From the NCBI GenBank assembly GCA_014649555.1, contig BMTG01000012.1:1-64000 (forward strand): a stretch of DNA of 64,000 bases, in the 5' to 3' direction. The stretch is from Streptomyces globisporus. Lineage in GTDB: Bacteria > Actinomycetota > Actinomycetes > Streptomycetales > Streptomycetaceae. A program made the translations under genes and the position numbers. Positions 20,401 through 29,813 of this stretch are shown piece by piece; the first letter of the stretch is position 1; the number at the start of each line of letters is the position of its first letter. Under the pieces are notes generated by a model. That model was not told the origin of the DNA. It saw nothing but the letters and a program-made list of their open reading frames with translations, and did not search any database.

Positions 20401-21425
20401 ACAGCACCACCGCCGACATGAACAGCACCGCCGTCGACTGGACCGGCCGGACCGTCCTCGTCACCGGGGCCGAAGGCTTCATCGGCTCGACCCTCGTGGA
20501 CCTGCTCGTCGAACGCGGCGCGCGCGTCCGGGCGTTCGTCCACTACAAGCCGTACGCCGACAAGGGCCACCTCGCCCGCTACCTCGACGACCCGGACGGC
20601 CCGGTCGAGTTCATCGCCGGGGACGTCGGCGACGCGGGCCGGGTGATGGACGCGGTCCAGGGCTGTGACACGGTCTTCCACCTTGCCGCGCTCATCGGCA
20701 TCCCCTACAGCTACGACTCCCCCGGCGCCTACGTCCGGACCAACGTCGTCGGTACCGAGAACATCGCCGAGGCCTGCCGCCGCCACTCCGTCCGACGCCT
20801 CCTGCACACCTCCACCAGCGAGGTGTACGGGACCGCGCTGACGGCGCCGATCAGCGAGGACCACCCTCTCCAGCCGCAGTCGCCCTACTCCGCCTCGAAG
20901 ATCGGCGCGGACATGATGGCCCTGTCCCACTGGCATGCCTTCGAGCTGCCGGTGACGGTCGTACGGCCGTTCAACACCTATGGGCCCCGCCAGTCGGCCC
21001 GGGCCGTGATCCCGGCCATCCTCGCCCAACTGCACTCCGGGGCACGGGAGATCCGCCTCGGCTCGCTGACCCCGACCCGCGACTTCACCTACGTCACCGA
21101 CACCGCCGCCGGATTCCTCGCCCTGGCCGGCTGCGACCGGGCGCTGGGAGAGAGCGTCAACCTCGGTACCGGCCGGGAGATCTCGGTCGGGGACCTCGCG
21201 AAGGCCCTCATCACCGCCTCCGGCCGGGACGCCGAGATCGTCGTGGACCCGGCGCGGCTGCGGCCCTCCGGCAGCGAGGTCCACCGCCTGCTCTCCGACA
21301 ACACCCGCGCCCGCACCTGGGCGGGCTGGGAACCGGAGGTCGGCCTGGAGGAGGGCCTGGAACGGACGTCCGCCTGGGTGGCGGAGCATCTGCACCTCTT
21401 CGCACCGGGGCGCTACCAGGTCTGA
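20397..21425 (+). CDS. NAD-dependent sugar-nucleotide epimerase/4,6-dehydratase (LegB-like)
   Basis: This 342-aa extended SDR has the NAD motif VTGAEGFIGSTLVDLLVERG near residue 20, FHLAALIGIPYSYDSP, and the catalytic YSASKIGADMMA (Tyr-x3-Lys) preceded by STSEVYGTA. RAFVHYKPYADKGHL in the first third and the overall pattern resemble LegB-type UDP-GlcNAc 4,6-dehydratases. It overlaps the murG-like gene by ATGA, indicating translational coupling. Together they look like a sugar-nucleotide converting enzyme and a transferase for an envelope glycan. The exact NDP-sugar is not visible from sequence. Confidence 0.85.
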   Translation: MNSTTADMNSTAVDWTGRTVLVTGAEGFIGSTLVDLLVERGARVRAFVHYKPYADKGHLARYLDDPDGPVEFIAGDVGDAGRVMDAVQGCDTVFHLAALIGIPYSYDSPGAYVRTNVVGTENIAEACRRHSVRRLLHTSTSEVYGTALTAPISEDHPLQPQSPYSASKIGADMMALSHWHAFELPVTVVRPFNTYGPRQSARAVIPAILAQLHSGAREIRLGSLTPTRDFTYVTDTAAGFLALAGCDRALGESVNLGTGREISVGDLAKALITASGRDAEIVVDPARLRPSGSEVHRLLSDNTRARTWAGWEPEVGLEEGLERTSAWVAEHLHLFAPGRYQV

Positions 21426-21636
21426 GCGGTCCCGCCGGGGGCCCGGCCGGGATCCGCCGGGCCCCGCGACCGGATCATGGAACCGGGTATGTTTGAGAGC
21501 ACCGATCGGGGACAGAAGCGGAATCGACGTGCTTAGGCAGACAGGCACACTCGCGGGAGCGGCATCGGCCGCCGTGAGGTGTTCCCTGTCGGTGCCTCCC
21601 GTGTTGTCCACACACACCAGTCACCGGGAGACTCTC

Positions 21637-22515
21637 GTGCCGACCACAATGCAGCACCTTCAGCTCTCCACCACCCCGGAACACGACATGCCCGCCGCTC
21701 CCGCGGCGCTTCCGCGGATCGATGACCCCGGAAAGGTCGCGCCGAAGGACGCACGGGCTATGGCGGCCCTGTTCTTCGGGCAGTTGCAGGTGCTGGAAGA
21801 GGGAACACACGAGTACCAGTACGCGCGCAACACCCTGATCGAGATGAACCTCTCGCTGGTGCACTTCGCGGCGAAGCGCTTCCGCAACCGCGGCAGCGGT
21901 GAGATGGAGGACATCATCCAGGTCGGCACGATCGGGCTGATCAAGGCGATCGACCGGTTCGAGCTCAGCCGGGAGGTCGAGTTCACCTCGTTCGCCATCC
22001 CGTACATCGTCGGGGAGATCAAGCGGTTCTTCCGCGACTCGACGTGGGCCGTCCACGTGCCGCGCCGTCTGCAAGAGCTGCGCGTGACCCTGGCCAAGAC
22101 CCGCGAGGCGCTCGCCACCCGTCTCGACCGCGAGCCCACGGTCGCCGAACTCGCCCAGCATCTGGAACTCACCGAGGAAGAGGTCGTCGAGGGGCTCATA
22201 GCCGCCAACGGCTACACGGCGGGCTCCCTCGACCTGCCCATCGGCGCCGACCAGAACAGCGCCGAGACGGTCACCTACGGCGACATCAAGGGGGACGTCG
22301 ACCCGGCCATGGAACTGGTCGAGGACCTGCACACCCTCGCTCCGCTGCTGGAGCAGCTGGACGAACGGGAGCGGGAGATCGTCGCGATGCGGTTCGGCCA
22401 GGAGATGACACAGGCCCAGATCGGCGAGCACCTCGGCATCTCCCAGATGCATGTCTCCCGGCTGCTGTCCCGGCTGCTCACGAAGCTCCGCAAGGACATG
22501 CTCACCGAGAAGTGA
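21637..22515 (+). CDS. SigB/SigF-type RNA polymerase sigma factor
   Basis: This 292-aa group 3 sigma factor carries region 2 motifs (EDIIQVGTIGLIKAIDRFEL, FTSFAIPYIVGEIKRFFRD), WAVHVPRRLQELR at the start of region 3, and a region 4 helix-turn-helix (EMTQAQIGEHLGISQMHVSR). These are typical of the stress and differentiation sigma factors SigB/F/G/H in Streptomyces. The GTG start has GGGAGA at ideal spacing; the frame is open 48 codons further upstream without a better site. A GGGTAT sequence at 21485-21490 resembles the -10 used by this sigma family and could mark autoregulation, but no matching -35 is clear. No anti-sigma gene is adjacent. Confidence 0.92.
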   Translation: MPTTMQHLQLSTTPEHDMPAAPAALPRIDDPGKVAPKDARAMAALFFGQLQVLEEGTHEYQYARNTLIEMNLSLVHFAAKRFRNRGSGEMEDIIQVGTIGLIKAIDRFELSREVEFTSFAIPYIVGEIKRFFRDSTWAVHVPRRLQELRVTLAKTREALATRLDREPTVAELAQHLELTEEEVVEGLIAANGYTAGSLDLPIGADQNSAETVTYGDIKGDVDPAMELVEDLHTLAPLLEQLDEREREIVAMRFGQEMTQAQIGEHLGISQMHVSRLLSRLLTKLRKDMLTEK

Positions 22516-22539
22516 CCAGCAAGAGGGAAAGGTGACGCA

Positions 22540-22586
22540 GGGCGACGCTCACGCCCGGGCCGACGGCCCGGGCGTGAGCGTCGCCC
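22540..22586. terminator. Bidirectional intrinsic terminator
   Basis: A perfect 22-bp stem (22540-22561 with 22565-22586) with a 3-nt GAC loop fills the gap between the convergent sigma factor and amidase genes and touches the amidase stop codon. Confidence 0.88.
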
Positions 22587-22587
22587 G

Positions 22588-24096
22588 TCAGACCGGCGGC
22601 CGGTGCTCGAACCAGCGCCGGTCGTCCTCCAGTTGGGCGGCGAGCGCGATCAGCCGCTCCTCGCTGCGGGAGGGGCCGAGCAGCTGGGCCCCGACCGGGA
22701 GGCCGGAGCGGGTGAAGCCGGCCGGGACGTTCACCCCGGGCCAGCCGAGGACGTTCCACGGCCAGGCGTAGGGGCAGGCGGCGGCCATCGCGACGTCGGT
22801 GCGCCAGGCGTTCAGGTCGTCGAACCTGCCGATCCGGGGCGGCGGCGCGGCCGTGGTCGGGGTGAGGAGCACATCGAACCCGGAGGTGTCGAAGAGGGCG
22901 CCGATCCTGCGGTGCTGGCGTACTTCGCGGGCGCGGGCGGCCCGCACCACCCGCCCGCCGAGCCGCGTCCCGGTGCGCAGGGCGCTGCGGGTGCGCGGGT
23001 CGAGCAGGGCCGGTTCGGGGTGCCGGGCGGCGAATTCGGCGATGCCCACGGTGGCGCGGGGCACGAAGGCGAGACCGATCAGCCCGTACCGGGGGCGGGC
23101 CTCCTCGACGTGGTGGCCGAGCCGGGCGAGGGTGTCGGCGAGCGCGGTGACGGCCCGGCGCACCTCCGGGTCCGGCCCGGCGCCGGTGAGGGTGAGCGGG
23201 GGACGCCAGGCGAGCGCGATGCGCAGGCGGCCCGGGTCGCGGCGGGCGGCGTCGGCGGCGCGCACGGCGGGCGGGCGGTGGAAGTCCTCGCGGTGGGCTC
23301 CGGCGACGGCGTCCAGGAGCAGCGCGGCGTCGGCGACCGTCCGGGCGAGGGGGCCGTTCACGGTGAGCCCCTGGAAGGAGTCGCTGTGCGGGTGGACCGA
23401 GATGCGCCCGCGCTGCGGTTTGATGCCGACGAGGTGCGTCCACGCGGCGGGGATGCGGACGGATCCGGCGCCGTCCGAGCCGAGAGCGGCGGGGACGAGC
23501 CCGGCGGCGACAGCGGCGGCCGAACCGCCGGACGAGCCGCCCGGGGTGTGCGCGGTGTTCCACGGGTTGCGGGTGGCGCCGAAGGCGGTTCCCTCGGTGA
23601 AGGGCCATTGGCCCAGTTCGCAGGAGTTGGTCTTGCCGACGACGACGGCTCCGGCGGCGCGCAGTCGGCGGACCGCCTCGCTGTCGGACGCGGCCGGGGG
23701 CCGTTCGCCGTCGCAGCCGAAGTGCGTGGGCAGGCCCGCCACATCGGTGTCGTCCTTGACGGCGACGGGCACGCCCAGGAGCGGCAGCCGCTCCCCCGCC
23801 GCGAGCCTCCGGTCGGCCTCCGCCGCCTCGGCGAGGGCAGCCTCGGCCCGCAGGTGGCGGAAGGCGTTGAGGGTGGGCTGTGTGGCCTCGATCCGGGCGA
23901 GGGCGTCGGCCACGAGGACGGTGGAGGTGGTGGTGGCGTCGGCGAGCCGGCGGGCGCTCTCCGCGAGTCCGGGGAGCGGCGACGGGGCGGGGGCCGCCGG
24001 ACGGGGGGCGCGACCGGGCTCCCGTACGGCCGGGCCGGTCTGCTCGGTGGCTCCCGCTTCGGTCGGCTCCGCTTCGGTGGGCTCCGCTGAGGACAT
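22588..24096 (-). CDS. Amidase (amidase-signature family)
   Basis: This 502-aa amidase-signature hydrolase has the Ser-cisSer-Lys triad visible: lysine in GVPVAVKDDTDVAG, cis-serine in HTPGGSSGGSAAAVAAG, and nucleophile in GSDGAGSVRIPAAW. The first ~45 residues are Pro/Glu/Ala-rich and probably disordered. The ATG at 24096 is preceded by GGGAGGCGG; an upstream ATG would add a 19-residue tail without a ribosome-binding site. Such enzymes cleave aryl or aliphatic amides. It is not GatA, since no gatB/gatC is near and the N-terminus differs. It is monocistronic. Confidence 0.9.
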   Translation of the reverse strand: MSSAEPTEAEPTEAGATEQTGPAVREPGRAPRPAAPAPSPLPGLAESARRLADATTTSTVLVADALARIEATQPTLNAFRHLRAEAALAEAAEADRRLAAGERLPLLGVPVAVKDDTDVAGLPTHFGCDGERPPAASDSEAVRRLRAAGAVVVGKTNSCELGQWPFTEGTAFGATRNPWNTAHTPGGSSGGSAAAVAAGLVPAALGSDGAGSVRIPAAWTHLVGIKPQRGRISVHPHSDSFQGLTVNGPLARTVADAALLLDAVAGAHREDFHRPPAVRAADAARRDPGRLRIALAWRPPLTLTGAGPDPEVRRAVTALADTLARLGHHVEEARPRYGLIGLAFVPRATVGIAEFAARHPEPALLDPRTRSALRTGTRLGGRVVRAARAREVRQHRRIGALFDTSGFDVLLTPTTAAPPPRIGRFDDLNAWRTDVAMAAACPYAWPWNVLGWPGVNVPAGFTRSGLPVGAQLLGPSRSEERLIALAAQLEDDRRWFEHRPPV

Positions 24097-24265
24097 GGGC
24101 GTGCCGCCTCCCTCGTGTCGCGGGGCCGGCCGGTCGTCCCGGCTGCGCCACACGTACTTACTGGAGGGTAACGAGAGGAGGCGGCACGCTCAACCGTTCG
24201 GACCGCTCCAGCCGTTGCGGTGATGGCCGGTGCGGCATGTGGTGCCGCTTCTCACCGCCCCGGCA

Positions 24266-24652
24266 TCACGGGCGAACGTGGATCTCGCCGATTCCGGTGC
24301 CGATCTTCCCGCAGTGGGCGGTGGACTGGCCGGACTCGCCGGGCCTGAGGGTGACGTGGTTGCCGTCGACGTCCGGGGCCCAGCCGCAGACGAGATGGAC
24401 CCAGAAAGTCTGCGTCTGGCTGCCGTTGTTGCGACAGAGTGCGAAGCCCGTGTAGTCGTCGATGGCATGCTTGCCGGTGTCGCAGGACAGGCCGGGCGGG
24501 ATCGCGGCCGGGGCGGCGGTCGCGGTCGCCGACGTGACCGAAACCCCCAGCGCGGCCACCGTCGCCGTGGCGGCGAGCGCCCGCAGGACGGACCGGGAGC
24601 GCTTCCCCGCGACCGTGCCGCGCTTGCTCCTCGTCCCCGTGAACAGGTTCAT
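24266..24652 (-). CDS. Small secreted protein with four cysteines
   Basis: This 128-aa protein has a typical Sec signal peptide: basic start, then a hydrophobic VLRALAATATVAALGVSVTS, and an AxA site near residue 47. The mature ~80 residues hold four cysteines (GLSCDTG, ALCRNNG, LVCGWAP, AHCGKIG), probably two disulfides. GGAGACC precedes the ATG well. It resembles small secreted proteins of unknown role in Streptomyces. No catalytic motif is seen. Confidence 0.75.
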   Translation of the reverse strand: MNLFTGTRSKRGTVAGKRSRSVLRALAATATVAALGVSVTSATATAAPAAIPPGLSCDTGKHAIDDYTGFALCRNNGSQTQTFWVHLVCGWAPDVDGNHVTLRPGESGQSTAHCGKIGTGIGEIHVRP

Positions 24653-24852
24653 CGATGGTCTCCTTCATGCTGCGTGCGGACGTGACCCCGGGCGGGATCA
24701 CCGCAGCTTTGCCCACGCTCCGTGGTCGAAAACACCGTGGCGCTTCACTCTCCGTACGCGCGCCGGGCGGCGCCCCCTCTCCCGGCGTACGCTCGAATAT
24801 GCCGGTCATCCTGGTTCGTACGCCCTGACCGGGGCCTTTCCGAGGAGGCGAC

Positions 24853-25614
24853 GTGAGCGGACACCGATGGGCCGCCCGGGCGGCCGCGGGTGCGGCGGCC
24901 GTCGCTCTCACCGTGACGGGTGGCACCCTCGCGCAGGCTGACGACGACATCGAGACGCTCCCCGCCGAGGAGATCGCCGAACGCGCCCGCGACGCCCTGG
25001 TCGACGTCCGGTCCCTGCATCTGAGCGCGCGCGGCAGCGTCGACGGGACCGGGGAGGACATGAGCGTCGACCTCACGCTGGACCGCGAGGGAAACTGCGC
25101 GGGCGGGGTGGACATGGGCGACGACGGTTCGGTGGAGATCGTGAAACGCGGTGACGACGTCTGGCTGAAGCCGGACGCCGCCTTCTGGAACACCCATGTG
25201 CCGATCGGCGGTTCCACCTTCGACGCGATCCTCGACGGCCGGTACATGAAGGCCTCGGCCGACTACCCCCGGCTGCTGGAGGTGACCGAGGTCTGCGACC
25301 TCGACACGTTCCGCGAGCTGATCACCGACAACGTCGGCACCGCCGACCTCGACACGCTGACCAAGGGCGCGAAGACCGACGTGAACGGCGCGCCGACCGT
25401 CCCGGTGACCCGGGCCGAGGGCGGTGAGCGCCTGACGGCCTATGTGGCCTCCGAGGGCACGCCGTACCCGGTGCGGATCACCGTGCGGAACGCCGACGGG
25501 GAAGGGACCGTGGACTTCTCCGGCTTCGACCGGCCGGTGCCCTCGGCCACTCCCTCGGCGGACGAGACGGTGGACGTCACGGCCCTGCTGGGCCGCAGCG
25601 TCAAACCGGTGTGA
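24853..25614 (+). CDS. Secreted LppX/LolA-fold-like protein
   Basis: This 253-aa exported protein has a signal peptide of ~28 residues (RWAARAAAGAAAVALTVTGG, cut after LAQA). The mature part opens with an acidic EEIAERARDALVDVRSLHLS, then alternates beta-strand-like segments (MSVDLTLDREGNCAGGV, VEIVKRGDDVWLKPDAAFW, LTAYVASEGTPYPVRITV). This is the pattern of actinobacterial LppX/LprG-like lipid-binding proteins and their secreted relatives. No lipobox cysteine is present, so it should be free or retained otherwise. GAGGAGG precedes the GTG start. Its last 14 bp overlap the 3' end of the convergent NCS1 permease gene. Confidence 0.75.
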   Translation: MSGHRWAARAAAGAAAVALTVTGGTLAQADDDIETLPAEEIAERARDALVDVRSLHLSARGSVDGTGEDMSVDLTLDREGNCAGGVDMGDDGSVEIVKRGDDVWLKPDAAFWNTHVPIGGSTFDAILDGRYMKASADYPRLLEVTEVCDLDTFRELITDNVGTADLDTLTKGAKTDVNGAPTVPVTRAEGGERLTAYVASEGTPYPVRITVRNADGEGTVDFSGFDRPVPSATPSADETVDVTALLGRSVKPV

Positions 25615-27148
25615 CCGGCCGGGTCGTCGGCCGACGCGTCAGCGCCACGTACAGCAGCAGCGAGGAGGCGAGCCCGACCGCCCAGCCGTAGTCGGCCAGC
25701 GGCTTCAGGATCGGGATCAGGCCGTCGGCGGGAAACGGGCCCTTCCCGGGGGCCGAGTGCGAACCGCCCACCGCGAGGACGCCGCCGGCCACGAAGGCCA
25801 CCACCGCCCGCCAGTTCCAGCCGCTCCGGTACCAGTACCGGCCGCCCGGCCGGTAGAGGTCGGGCAGATCGAGGACCGTGCGGCGGACGATCCAGTAGTC
25901 GGCGATCAGGATGCCCGCCACCGTACCGAGCAGGCCCCCGACCAGGCCCAGCCAGGTGAAGATGTACAGCTCGGGCGTCTCGGTGAGCTTCCACGGCATG
26001 ATGACGACCCCGATCACGCCCGTGATCAGCGCCCCGGTGCGGAAGCTGATGAGCTTCGGCGCGAGGTTCGCCAGGTCGTACGCGGGTGAGACCACGTTCG
26101 CCGCGATGTTCACCGAGACCGTCGCGATCAGCACGGTGACCAGACCGAAGACGAGACCGAAGACGTTGTCGGTCCGGGCGACGAGCTGGACCGGGTCCCA
26201 GAGGGCCACCCCGTACACCGCCTGCGAACCGGAGGTGACGAAGACGGAGAGCAGGGCGAAGAACGTCATCGTGGTCGGCAACCCGAGCGACTGGCCCCGG
26301 ATCTGGGCGCGTTGGCCCGCGCCGAAGCGGGTGAAGTCGGGGATGTTGAGGGAGAGCGTCGACCAGAAGGCGATCATGCCCATCAGCGAGGGGAAGAAGA
26401 CCGGCCAGAAGTCGGCGCCCCACCCGAGCGCGGACGGCTGGTCCAGCAGCGGACCGAACCCGCCCGCCTTGGCCGCGACCCAGACGAGCAGGACGACCGC
26501 GCCGACCAGGACAAAGGGTGCCGCCCAGTTCTCGAAGCGGCGCAGGGTGTCCATCCCCCGGTAGATGATGGCCAGTTCGAGGGTCCAGAAGAGGACGAAG
26601 CAGAGCCAGAGCGTCCAGGGCTGCCCGCCGATCTCCGCCGCGCCGGCCCAGCCGCCGAAGATCTTGCCGAGCAGCGTGAAGATGCCGACGCCGCCGATCC
26701 AGGTCTGGATGCCGAACCACGCGCAGGCGACGGCGGCCCGGATCAGGGCGGGCAGATTGGCGCCGCGCAGGCCGAAGGAGGCGCGGGCCAGAACGGGGAA
26801 GGGGATGCCGTACTTGGGTCCGGCGTGGCCGGTCAGCAGCATCGGGGCCAGCACGATCACGTTGGCGAGCGCGATGGTGAACACGGCCTGTTTCCAGTCC
26901 ATGCCGAGCGCCACCAGACCGGAGGCGAGCAGCCAGGACGGGATGTTGTGGGCCATCCCGATCCACAGGGCCGCGAAGTTGTACGTCGTCCAGGTGCGCC
27001 GCTCCACGGGGACGGGCAGCAGGTCGTCGTTGGCGAAGCGGGGGTCGTCGGGGAGCTGTCCGGGGGCGAGTTCGACGCGGCCGGACGTGGCTGCGGGCTC
27101 GGGTATCGCGTCCGGGGGCGGTGGGGTGGGCGGGACGGTGGCGGTCAT
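25601..27148 (-). CDS. NCS1-family nucleobase/hydantoin:cation symporter
   Basis: This 515-aa permease has about 12 membrane helices and NCS1 signatures: WTTYNFAALWIGMAHNIPSW near residue 53, GPKYGIPFPVLARASFGLRG, SLNIPDFTRF and the later NVVSPAYDLANLAP. The family imports cytosine, allantoin, uracil or hydantoins with H+ or Na+. Its place at the end of a dihydropyrimidinase operon points to uptake of a pyrimidine, dihydropyrimidine or hydantoin. It lies 89 bp downstream of the F420-dependent oxidoreductase gene on the same strand and is probably cotranscribed. Its 3' end overlaps the convergent LppX-like gene by 14 bp. Confidence 0.92.
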   Translation of the reverse strand: MTATVPPTPPPPDAIPEPAATSGRVELAPGQLPDDPRFANDDLLPVPVERRTWTTYNFAALWIGMAHNIPSWLLASGLVALGMDWKQAVFTIALANVIVLAPMLLTGHAGPKYGIPFPVLARASFGLRGANLPALIRAAVACAWFGIQTWIGGVGIFTLLGKIFGGWAGAAEIGGQPWTLWLCFVLFWTLELAIIYRGMDTLRRFENWAAPFVLVGAVVLLVWVAAKAGGFGPLLDQPSALGWGADFWPVFFPSLMGMIAFWSTLSLNIPDFTRFGAGQRAQIRGQSLGLPTTMTFFALLSVFVTSGSQAVYGVALWDPVQLVARTDNVFGLVFGLVTVLIATVSVNIAANVVSPAYDLANLAPKLISFRTGALITGVIGVVIMPWKLTETPELYIFTWLGLVGGLLGTVAGILIADYWIVRRTVLDLPDLYRPGGRYWYRSGWNWRAVVAFVAGGVLAVGGSHSAPGKGPFPADGLIPILKPLADYGWAVGLASSLLLYVALTRRPTTRPVTPV

Positions 27149-27237
27149 GGCGGTGGAGCCCTTCGCTCGGGAGCGGTGCCGTGCGGGGCGATGCGGCGGG
27201 GCGCGTGCGGACGGGCAGCGGGGGGCGGAGACGAGGT

Positions 27238-28239
27238 TCAACCGGTCAGGGCGGGGATGATCTCGGCCCCGTAGGCGTCGATGGTCGCCTCGCGGGCGTC
27301 GTGCATGTTGTAGACGGCGAACTGGTCGACGCCGAGGTCCTTGAGATGGCGCAGCTTCTCGATGTGCGCCTCGGCGGGGCCGAGGAGGCAGAACCGGTCG
27401 ACGATCTCGTCGGGGACGAAGGCGGTGTCCGGGTTTCCGGTGCGGCCGTGGTGGCTGTAGTCGTAGCCGGAGCGGCCCGCGATGTACGCGGTCAGCTCGT
27501 CCGGCACCATCCCGGAGTGTTCGCCGTAGCGGGCGACCAGGTCGGCGACGTGGTTGCCGACCATCCCGCCGAACCAGCGGCACTGCTCCCGGGCGTGGTC
27601 GAGGTCGTCGCCGACGTAGGCGGGGGCCGCGACGCAGATGGTGACGGAGTCGGGGTCGCGTCCGGCGTCGGCCGCCGCGTCCCGTACCGCCTTGATCATC
27701 CACTCGGTGAGGAAGGGGTCGGCGAGCTGGAGGATGAAGCCGTCGGCCTTCTGCCCCGCCAGTGCCAGGGCCTTGGGCCCGTACGCCGCCATCCACACCG
27801 GCAGCCGCCCGTCCTTCACCCAGGGGATCTGCACCGGTTGCCCGTCGACCGTCGCCTCCCGGCCTTCGGCGAGGTCCCGGATGACGTCGATGGCCTCGCC
27901 GAGGCGGGCCAGGGTGTTGGGCCGGCGGCCCGCGACGCGCATCGCGGAGTCGCCGCGCCCGATGCCGCAGACGGTGCGGTTGCCGTACATGTCGTTCAGG
28001 GTGGCGAAGGTGGAGGCGGTGACCTCCCAGGTGCGGGTGCCCGGGTTGGTGACCATCGGGCCCACGGTCAGCTTCTCCGTGTGCTCCAGGATGCGGCTGT
28101 AGATGACGAACGGCTCCTGCCAGAGCACCGCCGAGTCGAAGGTCCAGCCGTAGCGGAACCCGTTGCGCTCGGCGCGCCGCATCAGGCCGACGACGGCGGA
28201 GGCGGGCGGGTCCGTCTGGAGGACGAGGCCGAAGTCCAT
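27238..28239 (-). CDS. F420-dependent LLM-class oxidoreductase of hydantoinase loci (TIGR03842-like)
   Basis: This 333-aa luciferase-like monooxygenase-fold protein starts MDFGLVLQTDPPASAVVGLM. It contains GRGDSAMRVAGRRP, characteristic of the TIGR03842 group that recurs beside dihydropyrimidinase genes, as well as PVWMAAYGPKALALAGQKAD and the C-terminal LKDLGVDQFAVYNMHD. AGGAGA precedes the ATG, and the gap to the dihydropyrimidinase stop is 11 bp, so the two are cotranscribed. The role is not established. A reduction or oxidation of the pyrimidine or hydantoin ring with F420 is a reasonable inference, because no dihydropyrimidine dehydrogenase gene is present in this locus. Confidence 0.9.
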   Translation of the reverse strand: MDFGLVLQTDPPASAVVGLMRRAERNGFRYGWTFDSAVLWQEPFVIYSRILEHTEKLTVGPMVTNPGTRTWEVTASTFATLNDMYGNRTVCGIGRGDSAMRVAGRRPNTLARLGEAIDVIRDLAEGREATVDGQPVQIPWVKDGRLPVWMAAYGPKALALAGQKADGFILQLADPFLTEWMIKAVRDAAADAGRDPDSVTICVAAPAYVGDDLDHAREQCRWFGGMVGNHVADLVARYGEHSGMVPDELTAYIAGRSGYDYSHHGRTGNPDTAFVPDEIVDRFCLLGPAEAHIEKLRHLKDLGVDQFAVYNMHDAREATIDAYGAEIIPALTG

Positions 28240-28250
28240 GGCGGGATCTC

Positions 28251-29651
28251 CTAGTCGAGGTACTGACAGGTGGCGCGGGGGGTGTAGCTGCCGTGTCCGG
28301 CGCGGCCGGTGAACTTCCGTCCGTCGATGACGATTTCGCCGCGTGAGAGCACGGTCTCGACCTGGCCGGTGATCCGTTTGCCCTCGTACGCCGAGTAGTC
28401 GACGTTCATGTGGTGGGTCTCGGCGGAGAGGGTCTGTTCGGCTTCCGGGTCGTAGATGACGATGTCGGCGTCGGCGCCCGGGGCGATGGTGCCCTTCTTG
28501 GGGTAGAGGCCGAACATCCGGGCCGGGGAGGCGCAGGCGATCTCGATCCAGCGGCGGCGGGTGATGTGCCCGTCCACGACGGCCTGGTGCAGCAGGTCCA
28601 TGCGGTGCTCGACGCCCGGCATACCGTTGGGGATCTTGGAGAAGTCGCCTCGGCCCATCTCCTTCTGCCCGGAGAAGCAGAACGGGCAGTGGTCGGTGGA
28701 GACGACCTGGAGTTCGTTGTTCCGCAGGCCCCGCCACAGGGTTTCCTGGTGTTCCTTGGGACGCAGCGGGGTGGAACAGACGTATTTGGCGCCCTCGAAG
28801 TCGGGCTCGGCGAGGTTGTCGGTGGAGAGGAACAGGTACTGCGGGCAGGTCTCGCCGAAGACCGGGAGGCCCTTGTGGCGGGCGGCGGCGATCTCCTCCA
28901 CGGCCTCGTCGGCGGAGACGTGGACGACGTAGAGGGGGGATCCGGCGACCCGGGCGAGCTGGACGGCGCGGTGGGTGGCCTCGGCCTCCAGGGCGACCTT
29001 GCGGACGTCGCCGTGGTAGCGGGGGTCGGTGTGCCCGGCGGCGAGGGCCTGTTCGACCAGGACGTCGATCGCGATGCCGTTCTCGGCGTGCATCATGATC
29101 AACCCGCCGTTGCCGGAGGCCTGTTGCATGGCTCGCAGGATCTGGCCGTCGTCGCTGTAGAAGACCCCCGGATACGCCATGAACAGCTTGAAGGAGGTGA
29201 CGCCTTCGGCGACGAGGCGGTCCATCTCCTTGAGCGAGGACGGGTTCACGTCCGCGAGGATCATGTGGAAGGCGTAGTCGATGGCGCAGTTGCCGTCGGC
29301 CTTGGCGTACCAGGCGTCGAGCCCTTCGCGCAGGGACTTGCCCACGCTCTGGATGGCGAAGTCGACGATGGTGGTCGTGCCGCCCCAGGCGGCGGCGCGG
29401 GTGCCGGTCTCGAAGGTGTCGGCGGCGTACGTTCCGCCGAACGGCATCTCCATGTGGGTGTGGCCGTCGACGCCGCCCGGGATGACGTACTTGCCCGTCG
29501 CGTCGATCCGCCGGTCGGCGCTCCAGCTCTCGGCGGCGTCGGTTCCGTGGGCGGCGAGCGCGACGATACGGCCGCCCTCGACGAGCACGTCGGCGTGGAT
29601 CTCGTCGGACGCGGTGATGACCAGGCCACCGTGGATGACGGTGCGACTCAT
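28251..29651 (-). CDS. hydA: Dihydropyrimidinase / D-hydantoinase
   Basis: This 466-aa amidohydrolase of the cyclic-amidohydrolase family opens dihydrouracil, dihydrothymine or 5-substituted hydantoins to carbamoyl amino acids. Metal-site features are GGVDGHTHMEMPFGG, the carbamylated lysine in TSFKLFMAYPG, MMHAENG, YVVHVSADEA and STDHCPFCFSG, giving the usual binuclear zinc centre. Length and start (ATG with GAGGAGATCCC) are normal. Downstream on the same strand are the F420 oxidoreductase and the NCS1 permease; upstream, after a strong hairpin, are the aminotransferase and ureidopropionase genes. Together they form a reductive pyrimidine or hydantoin degradation route. Confidence 0.95.
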   Translation of the reverse strand: MSRTVIHGGLVITASDEIHADVLVEGGRIVALAAHGTDAAESWSADRRIDATGKYVIPGGVDGHTHMEMPFGGTYAADTFETGTRAAAWGGTTTIVDFAIQSVGKSLREGLDAWYAKADGNCAIDYAFHMILADVNPSSLKEMDRLVAEGVTSFKLFMAYPGVFYSDDGQILRAMQQASGNGGLIMMHAENGIAIDVLVEQALAAGHTDPRYHGDVRKVALEAEATHRAVQLARVAGSPLYVVHVSADEAVEEIAAARHKGLPVFGETCPQYLFLSTDNLAEPDFEGAKYVCSTPLRPKEHQETLWRGLRNNELQVVSTDHCPFCFSGQKEMGRGDFSKIPNGMPGVEHRMDLLHQAVVDGHITRRRWIEIACASPARMFGLYPKKGTIAPGADADIVIYDPEAEQTLSAETHHMNVDYSAYEGKRITGQVETVLSRGEIVIDGRKFTGRAGHGSYTPRATCQYLD

Positions 29652-29740
29652 GGGATCTCCTCAACTCGGGGCGCCCCCGCGCCGGCCCGGTGGGCTCGGC
29701 GCCGGGAGGCCGCCCCGCGCGGTTCGAGTACGTACGGGCC

Positions 29741-29801
29741 CAGGGCCTGTCGTCGAACTGCCGTCGTCGCCCGGCAGACGGCAGTTCGACGACAGGCCCT
29801 G
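29741..29801. terminator. Perfect 25-bp hairpin inside the pyrimidine degradation locus
   Basis: A 25-bp perfect stem (29741-29765 with 29777-29801) with an 11-nt loop lies between the aminotransferase stop and the dihydropyrimidinase start, 12 nt from the stop. It is strong enough to terminate or attenuate the upstream transcript. Because its sequence is related to the element at 8657-8703, it may instead be, or derive from, a dispersed repeat. Confidence 0.7.
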
Positions 29802-29813
29802 GGGAGGCGGGGG

